Shown here: positions 1 through 7,250 of the stretch, piece by piece | Position numbering within the stretch: the stretch's first letter is position 1 | Layout of the letters: each line of letters begins with the position of its first letter | Origin: JAPXRI01 sp033813635 | Lineage (GTDB): Bacteria > Bacillota > Clostridia > Oscillospirales > QAMX01 | Reading direction: 5' to 3' | Length of the DNA: 41,915 bases | NCBI GenBank assembly: GCA_033813635.1 | Contig: JAPXRI010000025.1 | Span: 1 to 41,915, forward strand | Made by a program: the position numbers and the translations under genes | Notes under the pieces: model-generated | The model's database searches: none | Seen by the model: only the letters and a program-made list of their open reading frames with translations | What the model was told of the DNA's origin: nothing

Positions 1-903
1 AGGATACTTTGACTTTGATTCCGGCGGCGCGGAAAGGCTCGGCGAGCTCCGCCATCTCCGCCTTTGTTTTCGGCTCAAGGTTCTTTGCGGCGTAAACCCT
101 GCCGACGGACTCGTATTTCCCCCCCCCAGCTTGTGGAAGGTTAAAAGCTCCACGAGCTCCGGGTTCAGCGGCTTAAGCAGCTCCGCGGTCGCCTCCATAT
201 TTCCGGCCTCCGCGTTCACGCCTGGTATCACGGGTATGCGCACCCAGATTCTCGCCCCCGCCTCAGAGAGCTTTCTTATGTTTTCCTTTATTCTTTCGTT
301 TCCCACGCCCGTCGCTTCCCTGTGTACGGAGTCGTCCATCGACTTTAAATCGTATAAAAACAGGTCCGTGTAAGGTAAAACCTCGAGGAAGTTCTCGAAA
401 GGCACGTTGCCTGCTGTGTCCACCGCGGTGGAAATTCCCCTGTCTTTGGCTTTCATCAACAGCTCGCGCAGAAACTCTGTCTGGAGCATCGGCTCCCCGC
501 CGGAGCAGGTCATGCCGCCACCCGAGTTTTTGTAAAAAGGCATATCCTTTTCCACCTCGTCGAGCACCTCCTCCGCCGTTTTGCATGTGCCTGCTATCGT
601 AAGCGCTTTAGCGAAGCAGGTTTTTGCGCACTCCCCGCAGCGAACGCAGTTTTCGCGGAGAAAAACGTGTTTTCCGTCCGCGGCGGCATGGCAGCCGTTT
701 TTGCAGGCCGTGAGGCATTTCCCGCAGCCGATGCATTTCTGCGGTACAAACATAATCTCCGGGAGCAGATCCACGGATTCGGGGTTGTGGCACCAGAAGC
801 ATCTCAGGTTACAGCCCTTGAAAAATACCGTGGTCCTTATCCCCGGTCCGTCGTGGACGGAAAAACGCTGGATATCGAAAACAAGCCCTTGAATAATTCT
901 CAT
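1..903 (-). CDS. Glycyl-radical enzyme activating protein (radical SAM), 3' end outside window, frameshift at G9 tract
   Basis: This is a PflA-type activase that would install the glycyl radical on a partner enzyme. Reading from an ATG at 903, residues 10-25 hold the family start (RFSVHDGPGIRTTVF). The radical-SAM cluster motif CNLRCFWC follows, then two ferredoxin-like cysteine sets (CIGCGKCLTAC near residue 58 and CVRCGECAKTC near residue 86) and the SAM-binding SGGEP at about 134. The frame is open to the window edge, but it is disrupted at positions 119-127. There nine G (on the coding strand) follow LLTFHKL, and the family sequence LGGGKYESVGRVYAAK only appears if one more G is present. 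Downstream of the tract the shifted frame stays family-like, and the 0 frame gives unrelated sequence. The ribosome site before the ATG is poor. A good promoter lies just upstream, so the gene has its own unit. The partner glycyl-radical enzyme is not in the window. Confidence 0.85.
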   Translation of the reverse strand, partial: MRIIQGLVFDIQRFSVHDGPGIRTTVFFKGCNLRCFWCHNPESVDLLPEIMFVPQKCIGCGKCLTACKNGCHAAADGKHVFLRENCVRCGECAKTCFAKALTIAGTCKTAEEVLDEVEKDMPFYKNSGGGMTCSGGEPMLQTEFLRELLMKAKDRGISTAVDTAGNVPFENFLEVLPYTDLFLYDLKSMDDSVHREATGVGNERIKENIRKLSEAGARIWVRIPVIPGVNAEAGNMEATAELLKPLNPELVELLTFHKLGGGNTSPSAGFTPQRTLSRKQRRRWRSSPSLSAPPESKSKYP

Positions 904-935
904 CCCTGTTCTGTTTGGTATTTGCGACCAACTGT

Positions 936-964
936 AGTATACGTACCGCAAATCCCGCTGTCAA
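936..964 (-). promoter_or_regulatory. Sigma-A-type promoter of the activase gene
   Basis: On the minus strand TTGACA (959-964) is followed by 17 bases and TATACT (936-941). Transcription would start near 930, giving a leader of about 27 bases. It lies just downstream of the oxidoreductase terminator, which separates the two genes. Confidence 0.7.
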
Positions 965-974
965 TACGGAAACG

Positions 975-1024
975 GAAAAAAGCAGCCGCCGCAAAACCGA
1001 TATTTTCCGTTCTGCAGCTGCTGC
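975..1024 (-). terminator. Rho-independent terminator after the Gfo/Idh/MocA gene
   Basis: On the minus strand AGCAGC...GCAGAAC pairs with GTTTTGC...GCTGCT, followed by a run of six T. It begins about 17 bases after the oxidoreductase stop. Confidence 0.7.
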
Positions 1025-1040
1025 TTCTGTTTGTAAAGAA

Positions 1041-2093
1041 TCATATCATATCGGCGAAAAGGACTGCCTGACCGCTCTCGGCGGACTTGAAGCAGGCCTC
1101 CATCACCTGAAGCACTCTTCTGACCTCGGAGAGCTTTACTATCTGTTCCTCTTCGCCGTCTACGGCTTTGACCAGATTGCGGTAGAAGTCATGGACATCC
1201 GAAACAGGCCTCTCGATATCGTATGTATCAAGGGTGATCTCGTCCCGTGGAGCCATGGTTTTAGTGATTCCGGCGGCCGTCTGTACCGGGAGAACATCCT
1301 TTTCGTTCCAGACCTTCAGTCTGGCGACTCTGCACTTCTTCTGCCAGTCCTCGATCAGCGCGGAGCCCTTTTCGCACTGCATGTAAAAGCGGGGCATCGC
1401 GAGGAAGTTGTAGGTGCCGACCTCGACGGTGGCGCGCTTACCCGACTCGAACGCGATATGGAGGTGCATGCCGTCGTCCACCTCGTCCGTGGTGATATTC
1501 GTCGTCTCGCAGTATACTCTCGCGATTCTCTCCGGTATCAGCTGGAGCATCTGGTCGATAAGGTGGACGCCCCAGTCGAGGATCATGCCGCCGCCGTAGG
1601 GCTTGTGGCATCTCCAGTCCGACGGAATGCCGCGGGACCCCTGAACGCGGGATTCGATGTTGATCACTTTCCCGATCTCCCCGCTTTCGATGATTGACTT
1701 GATCGCGAGGAAGTCCACATCCCAGCGGCGGTTCTGGTGGACGGTAAAGAGCTTGCCAGACTCCCGCGCCGCGGCGCACATATCGTCAAAATCCCGCACC
1801 GAAAGGGCCACGGGCTTTTCGCAGACGACGTTTTTTCCTGCCTTCAAGGCACGGATCACGATATCCTTATGCACGTCGTTGGGCGTCGCGCAGACGACGA
1901 TGTCGATCTCCGGGTCCGCGAGCACCGCTTCAAAGGAATCGTACGCGAAAATGCCCCTGGACCTCGCCAGATCCGACCTTTCCTGCTTAATGTCATAGAT
2001 ACCCCGGAGCGAGACGACGTCGCTTTTCAAAGCGTGCCCGGCGTGCCAGCCCCCCTGTCCACCGTAGCCGACTACAACAACATTCTTTTTCAT
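1041..2093 (-). CDS. Gfo/Idh/MocA family NAD(P)-dependent oxidoreductase
   Basis: A 350-residue oxidoreductase of the glucose-fructose oxidoreductase/inositol dehydrogenase family. It probably oxidises or epimerises a sugar, polyol or sugar acid with NAD(P). The start chosen is MKKNVVVVGYGGQGG at 2093, which puts the Rossmann glycine motif at residues 8-13 and has a G-rich ribosome site (TTGGGGAAAAG). An upstream in-frame start at 2156 would add 21 residues with no family character. The EKP motif (VVCEKPVALS) is near residue 97. The central GGGMILDWGVHLIDQML contains the conserved Asp/His pair expected in the catalytic domain. The substrate cannot be told from sequence. The neighbouring glycosidase-like gene on the same strand suggests carbohydrate catabolism. 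Confidence 0.9.
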   Translation of the reverse strand: MKKNVVVVGYGGQGGWHAGHALKSDVVSLRGIYDIKQERSDLARSRGIFAYDSFEAVLADPEIDIVVCATPNDVHKDIVIRALKAGKNVVCEKPVALSVRDFDDMCAAARESGKLFTVHQNRRWDVDFLAIKSIIESGEIGKVINIESRVQGSRGIPSDWRCHKPYGGGMILDWGVHLIDQMLQLIPERIARVYCETTNITTDEVDDGMHLHIAFESGKRATVEVGTYNFLAMPRFYMQCEKGSALIEDWQKKCRVARLKVWNEKDVLPVQTAAGITKTMAPRDEITLDTYDIERPVSDVHDFYRNLVKAVDGEEEQIVKLSEVRRVLQVMEACFKSAESGQAVLFADMI

Positions 2094-2170
2094 CAATCTT
2101 TTCCCCAACCAATGCTTATATTTTTCACGGCAGTCTCCCTGCCGCGCAGGACACAACCTCGGATAAGTAT

Positions 2171-2200
2171 AACCCCTTGCTTTCGCTTTTGAAAGGGGTT
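2171..2200 (-). terminator. Hairpin after the 725-residue gene (weak terminator)
   Basis: AACCCCTT and AAGGGGTT form an 8-bp stem 15 bases after the stop of the upstream gene. The T-run on the minus strand is poor, so it may only stabilise the 3' end. Confidence 0.35.
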
Positions 2201-2215
2201 TGCGCTAAAAAATAT

Positions 2216-4393
2216 TCAAAGCAATAATACATGCGGCTCTTCCCAGAGGATTTCGATATGCGCGCCCTTCACGCCCGATTTATAGCTTAGCAGCGCGGTG
2301 CGGGAGCGCCCGTCCCACTGATGCCCGACCTCTATGTCGGCTTCGACCCGCGCCGGTTTTCCCGGAAGTCTGAGCCTCAGGTAGGCGTCGATACTATCTG
2401 CCCCTTTTGTATATATCCTGACGCGGTTGCCGTCTTTTTCCAGTGATTCTATACGGCAGGTCGTGCCAATGACCGCGGTTTCCCTGTCCGCTATTTTGCT
2501 GAAATCCAGCAATAGCGCGTTTTCGTCCGGATTAACGGTCTTTTCCGTCAGGATGTCGAAGGCCGGAGAGTACATGTCGCAGAAAAGCCCGCGAAACACC
2601 GCGCCCTCCCCGTGTACTGTCTCGTCCATCACCGTGCAGACGATGTATTTTCCCCTGCGCAGAACAAGGCGGTTTGCATAATCCCAGCGCATCCCCGCCG
2701 CGGCGGCCGCGGTACGGGTAAAATCCCGGTAGGCTCGCGCCGACTCGGGGTCCGCGCAGAACTCAAGGGGCCGTTTTTTCAGATAGGCAAAAAAGCCCTT
2801 TCCGATGCCGTAGATGTTTCCGTTCTCCGGCCGGACTCCCAGCAGCTCAAACAGGTGCTCCGCCGGGTCATTATAGCTTTTCCCCCCGGTCTGGTTCCAC
2901 CAGGCCGGCACGCTGTGAAACGGGTCCTCCGAATTTCCCACGTAGACCAGCGTGCCGCCGCCCCTCACCCACGCCGCCAGCGCCGCGTTTATATCCGGGC
3001 CCTCGGGCTTTATAAACTCATAGCTTAAAACGGCCAGCCCGTACCCGTCAAGATATGAGGGATTTCTTCGCAGGTTGTCCAGCAAAAGCGGCCTGAGCGG
3101 CAGCCCGTCCTTTAACAGGGGCAGCGCGAGCCCGAAAAACTCGGGGAACAGCCCGCCCGACGCAAACGCGTTCCTGCCCTCAGGCGTCGAAAGCCCCTCT
3201 TCCGGGGCGCAGAAGCCGTCCGGGTAGGTCCGCTGGAACATCGCGGAGTCTGCGATGAATACCCCCGCGCCGTAGGGAAAGCCGTCGAAAACGTTCTCTT
3301 CCTGCGCCATGTCGCCGAGGGTGTTGAAAATGTTCGATAAAAGCGTCGCGTACTCCGGCGGAATCGGCCTGGCGTTCTCTGTTTCCTTTCCTGTGGCCGG
3401 GTCCTTCGGGTATTTACCCTCGAACACCCGCTGCGGCCACGGGCAGATCTCGTAGCGGGACACCTTCGGGTGCAGCAGGGACGCCGTCACGGTTTTCAGG
3501 TAGTTGTATTTGTAATCCTCCCAGCCGTAGGCCGGCAGGTCCTCTATCGGGTCGTGCAGAAACCACATCCGCCTGCCGCTGTGTTCGACAAGCGCCTGCA
3601 TAACGCCGTATTCCAGGTACGCGGTCTCGAACGTGCGCTCTTTTTTCACGCCCATGTACATGTTCGGCGAACGGCTCGTTCCCGTCCAGACCTGCGCGAT
3701 AAACCCGTCCACGCAGGGCAGGTCGATTAGCGAGCCCTCGGGCGAGACGATTTTCCACTGGGAGTAGTTGATCAGGCTGTGCGTCGGCACGTAAAACCGG
3801 ATCAGACGGTTGTATCTGACCGCCGCGTACTCCTTGAGCGCCGTGAAAACCCTGTCAATCGTCCGCCTGTACAGGTAGTATTTAAGCCGCGCCGCCCTGT
3901 AAGCGGCATCCAGGCTCTTATACGGCGGGACATAATCGGATTTATAGTGGAGAAGATACTCGCGCTTAAACGCCTCGGAGTAGCCGGCCCTGTCCCAGAA
4001 CTCCGGCTCCTCGAGGTGTATCGCCGCAACGCCCGCGTCGACCGCGGGCTTCAGCTTTTCGGTTATGTAGTCGGCAAACGAGACCGCCGGCACCATATAC
4101 GGCACGTCCGGCCCGTGGCCTATCACGTCGCCGTCCCGGTCGGTCTGCGCCTCATCGAGATGCTTTCGCCCGTCGAACTCCCCGTAAAGGTAGTCCCGGT
4201 ATTCTCCCCAGGATATCCCTGTCATCAGGTGGACGACGTAGCCCTTTTCCGCGAACGCCCTGATCCGCGGGTACACGGCCTCGCCGGACCCGTAGACCAT
4301 CACGAAATCGTTTTGAAAGTCAATCGTTTCCCTGTAGTCCCCGTAGTGCTGGTACCCGGTTAGCTCCTCGCTTTTGTCCCTTATAAATCCCAT
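2216..4393 (-). CDS. Uncharacterised GH-A/GH42-like protein (putative glycoside hydrolase)
   Basis: A 725-residue soluble protein with no signal peptide that I cannot assign to a named family. The first 350 residues look like a TIM barrel. An acidic motif AAIHLEEPEFWDRAGYSEAF lies at about residues 128-147 and could carry a catalytic acid. WFLHDPIEDLPAYGWEDY follows near 285. The middle part (LAVLSYEFIKPEGPDINAAL then WVRGGGTLVYVGN, about residues 475-510) resembles the glutamine-amidotransferase-like trimerisation domain of GH42 beta-galactosidases. The C-terminus is beta-rich. This domain order (barrel, amidotransferase-like, beta) supports a glycosidase role, but the activity is inference. 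The start at 4393 is used because the promoter 30-60 bases upstream excludes earlier starts, and GTGGGGGG can serve as ribosome site. Confidence 0.6.
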   Translation of the reverse strand: MGFIRDKSEELTGYQHYGDYRETIDFQNDFVMVYGSGEAVYPRIRAFAEKGYVVHLMTGISWGEYRDYLYGEFDGRKHLDEAQTDRDGDVIGHGPDVPYMVPAVSFADYITEKLKPAVDAGVAAIHLEEPEFWDRAGYSEAFKREYLLHYKSDYVPPYKSLDAAYRAARLKYYLYRRTIDRVFTALKEYAAVRYNRLIRFYVPTHSLINYSQWKIVSPEGSLIDLPCVDGFIAQVWTGTSRSPNMYMGVKKERTFETAYLEYGVMQALVEHSGRRMWFLHDPIEDLPAYGWEDYKYNYLKTVTASLLHPKVSRYEICPWPQRVFEGKYPKDPATGKETENARPIPPEYATLLSNIFNTLGDMAQEENVFDGFPYGAGVFIADSAMFQRTYPDGFCAPEEGLSTPEGRNAFASGGLFPEFFGLALPLLKDGLPLRPLLLDNLRRNPSYLDGYGLAVLSYEFIKPEGPDINAALAAWVRGGGTLVYVGNSEDPFHSVPAWWNQTGGKSYNDPAEHLFELLGVRPENGNIYGIGKGFFAYLKKRPLEFCADPESARAYRDFTRTAAAAAGMRWDYANRLVLRRGKYIVCTVMDETVHGEGAVFRGLFCDMYSPAFDILTEKTVNPDENALLLDFSKIADRETAVIGTTCRIESLEKDGNRVRIYTKGADSIDAYLRLRLPGKPARVEADIEVGHQWDGRSRTALLSYKSGVKGAHIEILWEEPHVLLL

Positions 4394-4423
4394 GCGCGCG
4401 CCCCCCACGGCAAGCCTTTGTCC

Positions 4424-4452
4424 ATTTTATCACTCCTTCTCCACGCTGTCAA
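4424..4452 (-). promoter_or_regulatory. Sigma-A-type promoter of the glycosidase-like gene
   Basis: TTGACA (4447-4452), a 17-base spacer and TAAAAT (4424-4429) on the minus strand. Start of transcription would be near 4417. The spacer contains AGAAGGAG, which imitates a ribosome site in front of an ATG at 4425, but that ATG is part of the -10 region. Confidence 0.7.
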
Positions 4453-4524
4453 TCTCGGCGGCTCGGCTTTGTCCGGGGTACCGGGAAAAGAAATAACCGT
4501 TTAGCTTCTTTAGAAACGGATGGG

Positions 4525-4560
4525 TTTAAAACTCCGCGCGTTTTTAAGCGAAGCGCGCGG
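4525..4560 (-). terminator. Rho-independent terminator after mgtC-like gene
   Basis: CCGCGCG (4554-4560 read on minus) pairs with CGCGCGG (4534-4540), followed by AGTTTTAAAC. It lies about 40 bases after the MgtC-like stop. Confidence 0.6.
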
Positions 4561-4601
4561 CAGTTATTCCCCGCTAATTCGGTTTACGGGTATACTATAC
4601 A

Positions 4602-5327
4602 TTATCCATTATCCACGGCCATGTCCGCGATTTCCCGGTATTCGTCCATAACCCTGTTGATCTCTTCCATTGTTATTTCCCTGCGCATTTTAAGCACCAT
4701 GTCATATTCGGTTCTCATGCCGTCGAGACGCTTTATGCTGCAGTCCGTCGCCTGCGCGTCCCACTGCTTTAGCAGTTCTTCAAGGGTATTGCCGGAGGCT
4801 TCCGATCGAATGACAGTAATACGGAGCCTGTAAGTGGCATATGAATCGGCGCCGACGGTGAACCTGTGCATTACAATCTGAAGAATAGATATAAGTACAG
4901 TAGCCAGCAGACCAACCGGCCACATGCCCGCGCCTATCGCCAGGCCTATGCACGCGGTTCCCCAGATCCCGGCCGCGGTCGTAAGCCCCTTAACGGTGTT
5001 GCCGTTCTTGAAAATCACGCCTGCGCACAGAAAGCTTATGCCGCTTACGACCTGAGCCGCCACGCGCGCCGGATCGGCGCCGCGGGTGCCGTTGAATATG
5101 CTGCCGTTCGGAAGAGTAAGGTCAGCAAACCCGTATTTCGATACAACCATAACCAGCGCGGCTGTGCAGCAGACGATGATATGCGTCCTGATGCCGGCCT
5201 CCTTAAAGCGCTTTGTCCGCTCAAATCCTATCGCGGCCCCGCAGAGGCACGCAAACAGCAGCCTTATAAAAAAATCCGCGTATTGCTGTAATGAATATTG
5301 GGAGTTAAAGCATTTAATGAAGGTCAT
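4602..5327 (-). CDS. MgtC/SapB family membrane protein
   Basis: A 241-residue inner-membrane protein. The N-terminal half is the MgtC domain: hydrophobic segments at about residues 18-36, 49-66, 90-108, 115-130 and 134-152, with the family sequence LFACLCGAAIGFERTKRFKEAGIRTH (given here in part as GAAIGFER...AGIRTH). It continues with GVIFKNGNTVKGLTTAAGIWGTACIG. The C-terminal 80 residues form a soluble ACT-like domain. Family members act in magnesium limitation or, in enterics, inhibit the F-ATPase; the role here is unproven. The start is supported by AAGGCGGTGA eight bases upstream. A long, structured leader precedes the gene. The neighbour CNNM/CorC-like gene is also linked to magnesium in known systems. 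Confidence 0.9.
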   Translation of the reverse strand: MTFIKCFNSQYSLQQYADFFIRLLFACLCGAAIGFERTKRFKEAGIRTHIIVCCTAALVMVVSKYGFADLTLPNGSIFNGTRGADPARVAAQVVSGISFLCAGVIFKNGNTVKGLTTAAGIWGTACIGLAIGAGMWPVGLLATVLISILQIVMHRFTVGADSYATYRLRITVIRSEASGNTLEELLKQWDAQATDCSIKRLDGMRTEYDMVLKMRREITMEEINRVMDEYREIADMAVDNG

Positions 5328-5782
5328 TAAGTGTCACCGCCTTTTTCCCCGAACGCCGTGTTTCCCGCGTAATCCGAGGCCCGGTTTCGCCGGAAGCCCG
5401 CCGCGGGGTCTTTTTTAAAATATCAAAGGAGCCTCTGCTGCATAGACTTTGTGTATAGTCCGACTTCTGACGAAGTCCCGCATGTCGGCTCCCGCCCGAT
5501 AAATTCTGTTGATAGTTATTATCTTAGCCGCGGGCGCGATAAAGTCAAATAATAATTTGTATCAACACCATTAATTAGTTTTATAGTTTTAGTACAACTG
5601 CTTCTGTTTCGGGTTATATTCGGGCCCGGAACGGTCCGGCTGCCTGGAGCCCGTCGATATCCCGCGGCGGATAGCGGCATAAGCATTATGATGATTTTAG
5701 ATGCTATAAACAATATTTATATGAATATATAATGCGCGGTCCGAATCCCCGTTTAAAAAAACGGAGCGCCGCGTCGCTCCGT
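5328..5782 (-). promoter_or_regulatory. Promoter and structured 5' leader of the mgtC-like gene
   Basis: This 455-base gap holds no convincing protein gene. On the minus strand TTGACT (5543-5548), 16 bases and TAAGAT (5521-5526) form a promoter about 190 bases before the MgtC start. The leader can fold: GGAGCC (5487-5492) pairs with GGCTCC (5428-5433), enclosing a GACTTC-GTCA-GAAGTC hairpin and a weaker GACT...AGTC hairpin. A further CCGG-CGAAA-CCGG hairpin lies nearer the gene. I looked for the M-box magnesium riboswitch core and did not find it. Whether this is a ligand-sensing RNA is open. Bases 5549-5753 are AT-rich and show nothing else. Confidence 0.45.
5754..5782 (-). terminator. Rho-independent terminator after the CNNM/CorC-like gene
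   Basis: On the minus strand ACGGAGCG-ACGCG-GCGCTCCGT is followed directly by seven T. The hairpin starts right behind the stop codon at 5783. Confidence 0.85.
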
Positions 5783-7108
5783 TCACTCTTCTCTTTTTTC
5801 CGGCTTTTCACTGACGTAGACCACGGCGCTTTCGAGCCGGTGCTCCCTTATTCTCGTCACCCTGATCGTAAGGCCGTACTCCTCGAGCTCCGGTGTCGAG
5901 CCGTCCGGCGGGATTGTGCCGAGGAGCCCGAACACCATGCCGCCGAACGTCTCGTACTCGTCCTCAGGCAGCGCCACGCCCAGCTTTTCCGCCACCTCGT
6001 CGAGCTCCGCCGCGCCGGATATCCGCCAGGTGCGGGAGTCGACCCGCTCGATCGGCTCGGGCTCGCCCGCCTCGTCGAAATCGCCCACCAGCTCCTCTAT
6101 CAGGTCGTTTATCGTTATGATGCCGCTCATGCCGCCGTACTCGTCGAGCACCACCGAGAAATGGTTCCGGCTCGCCCGCATGTTCCGGAAAAGCACGTCC
6201 GCGCGGACTGTCTCAGGCACGAACGCCGCCGGGAACACCGCGAGGCGCATCACGTTTTCGCGGGATTTGTCACGGAGACGAAAATAGTCCTTCGCGTAAA
6301 GAAGCCCGATAACGTTGTCCGGGCTGTCGGAGCAGACCGGGTATATCGAGTGCCGGCTGGAGTTGATCGTCTTCTCCCACTCCTCGTCGCTCTCGTCGAG
6401 CCACAACAGCGCGACCTCGGTGCGGTGCGTCATTATCTCCCCGGCGGAAATATCGTTGAACGCGAAGATGTTTGCGATCATGTCCTTTTCGTCCTGGCGG
6501 ATCGTGCCCTTTTCAATGCCGGCGTCCGCCATCATCCTGATCTCCTCCTCGGTGTCCTCGTCGGGCTTCTCGTGCGGGTTTACGCCGAAAAACCTCAGAA
6601 GCCCGTTCGCAGAGACCGTGAGCAGCCAGACGGCGGGCGCGAAAATCCGCGATACCCCGTAGATAAAACCGGACATCGAGAGCGCGAGCCGCTCGGCTTT
6701 TCTTAGGCCGATCTGTTTTGGGACCAGCTCGCCCAGCGTCACGCTGATGTAGGTAAGGATCAGCGTGATGAGCAGCACCGATAAGGTGTCGAGCACGCTC
6801 TCCGGCAGGCTCACTCCGGCGCGGACCAGCGCGGAAGTCAGCGGCTCCGCGAAGTTCTTCGCCGCGAACGCGCTCCCGAGCAGACCCACCAGCGTGACTC
6901 CGACCTGAACGGTCGCGAGGAAGCGGGAGGGTTCGCCGGTCAGCTTCAAAAGCCTTTTCGCGCGCTTGTCGCCGGACGCGGCGAGCTTGGAGAGCCGGGC
7001 GTCGTTTGCCGATATCACAGCTATCTCCGCGCAGGCGAAAACGGCGTTAAGAAAAACTAAAAACGCCTGCAAAAACATCGGCCCGAGAATCGAATCGCCA
7101 CCGCGCAA
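5783..7108 (-). CDS. CNNM/CorC-type transporter-like protein with CBS pair (hemolysin family)
   Basis: A 441-residue membrane protein of the CNNM (DUF21)-CBS-CorC type, usually linked to divalent cation, chiefly magnesium, export. The DUF21 membrane domain covers about residues 5-190, with the motifs AEIAVISANDARLSKLA and LGELVPKQIGLRKAE. Two CBS repeats follow (IMTHRTEVALLWLDE near 220 and the region ending FSVVLDEYGGMSGIITINDL near 335). The CorC/HlyC C-terminal domain runs from about 350 to 425. The ATG at 7114 sits directly against GGAGG, so the TTG at 7108, seven bases from the ribosome site, is the better start; the proteins differ by two residues. It is followed by its own terminator, so it is not in an operon with the MgtC-like gene. 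Confidence 0.9.
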   Translation of the reverse strand: MRGGDSILGPMFLQAFLVFLNAVFACAEIAVISANDARLSKLAASGDKRAKRLLKLTGEPSRFLATVQVGVTLVGLLGSAFAAKNFAEPLTSALVRAGVSLPESVLDTLSVLLITLILTYISVTLGELVPKQIGLRKAERLALSMSGFIYGVSRIFAPAVWLLTVSANGLLRFFGVNPHEKPDEDTEEEIRMMADAGIEKGTIRQDEKDMIANIFAFNDISAGEIMTHRTEVALLWLDESDEEWEKTINSSRHSIYPVCSDSPDNVIGLLYAKDYFRLRDKSRENVMRLAVFPAAFVPETVRADVLFRNMRASRNHFSVVLDEYGGMSGIITINDLIEELVGDFDEAGEPEPIERVDSRTWRISGAAELDEVAEKLGVALPEDEYETFGGMVFGLLGTIPPDGSTPELEEYGLTIRVTRIREHRLESAVVYVSEKPEKREE

Positions 7109-7250
7109 TGTCATACCTCCGATGAGTACAGATAAGCAATTGGTTTACGGGCTTATTTTGCACTTTTTCGCGCGCAGTATGCCAAAACCCGTACGCGTCC
7201 CGCGGCGAAAGACCGTTTAGCTTCAAACCGAGTTTATCTGTATCGCCGAT

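Noticed and set aside
4393..4425. ATG at 4425 with AGAAGGAG upstream, suggesting a frameshifted, earlier start of the 725-residue gene at a G6 run
   Set aside because: The AGAAGGAG and ATG lie within the spacer and -10 box of a TTGACA-N17-TAAAAT promoter, so they are not transcribed.
5328..5530. M-box (ykoK) magnesium riboswitch before the MgtC-like gene
   Set aside because: Only a short GAGGCTCCT resembles it; the rest of the core and the expected length downstream are absent.
5732..6706. 324-codon plus-strand open frame
   Set aside because: Antisense of the CNNM/CorC-like gene, whose protein has clear domains.
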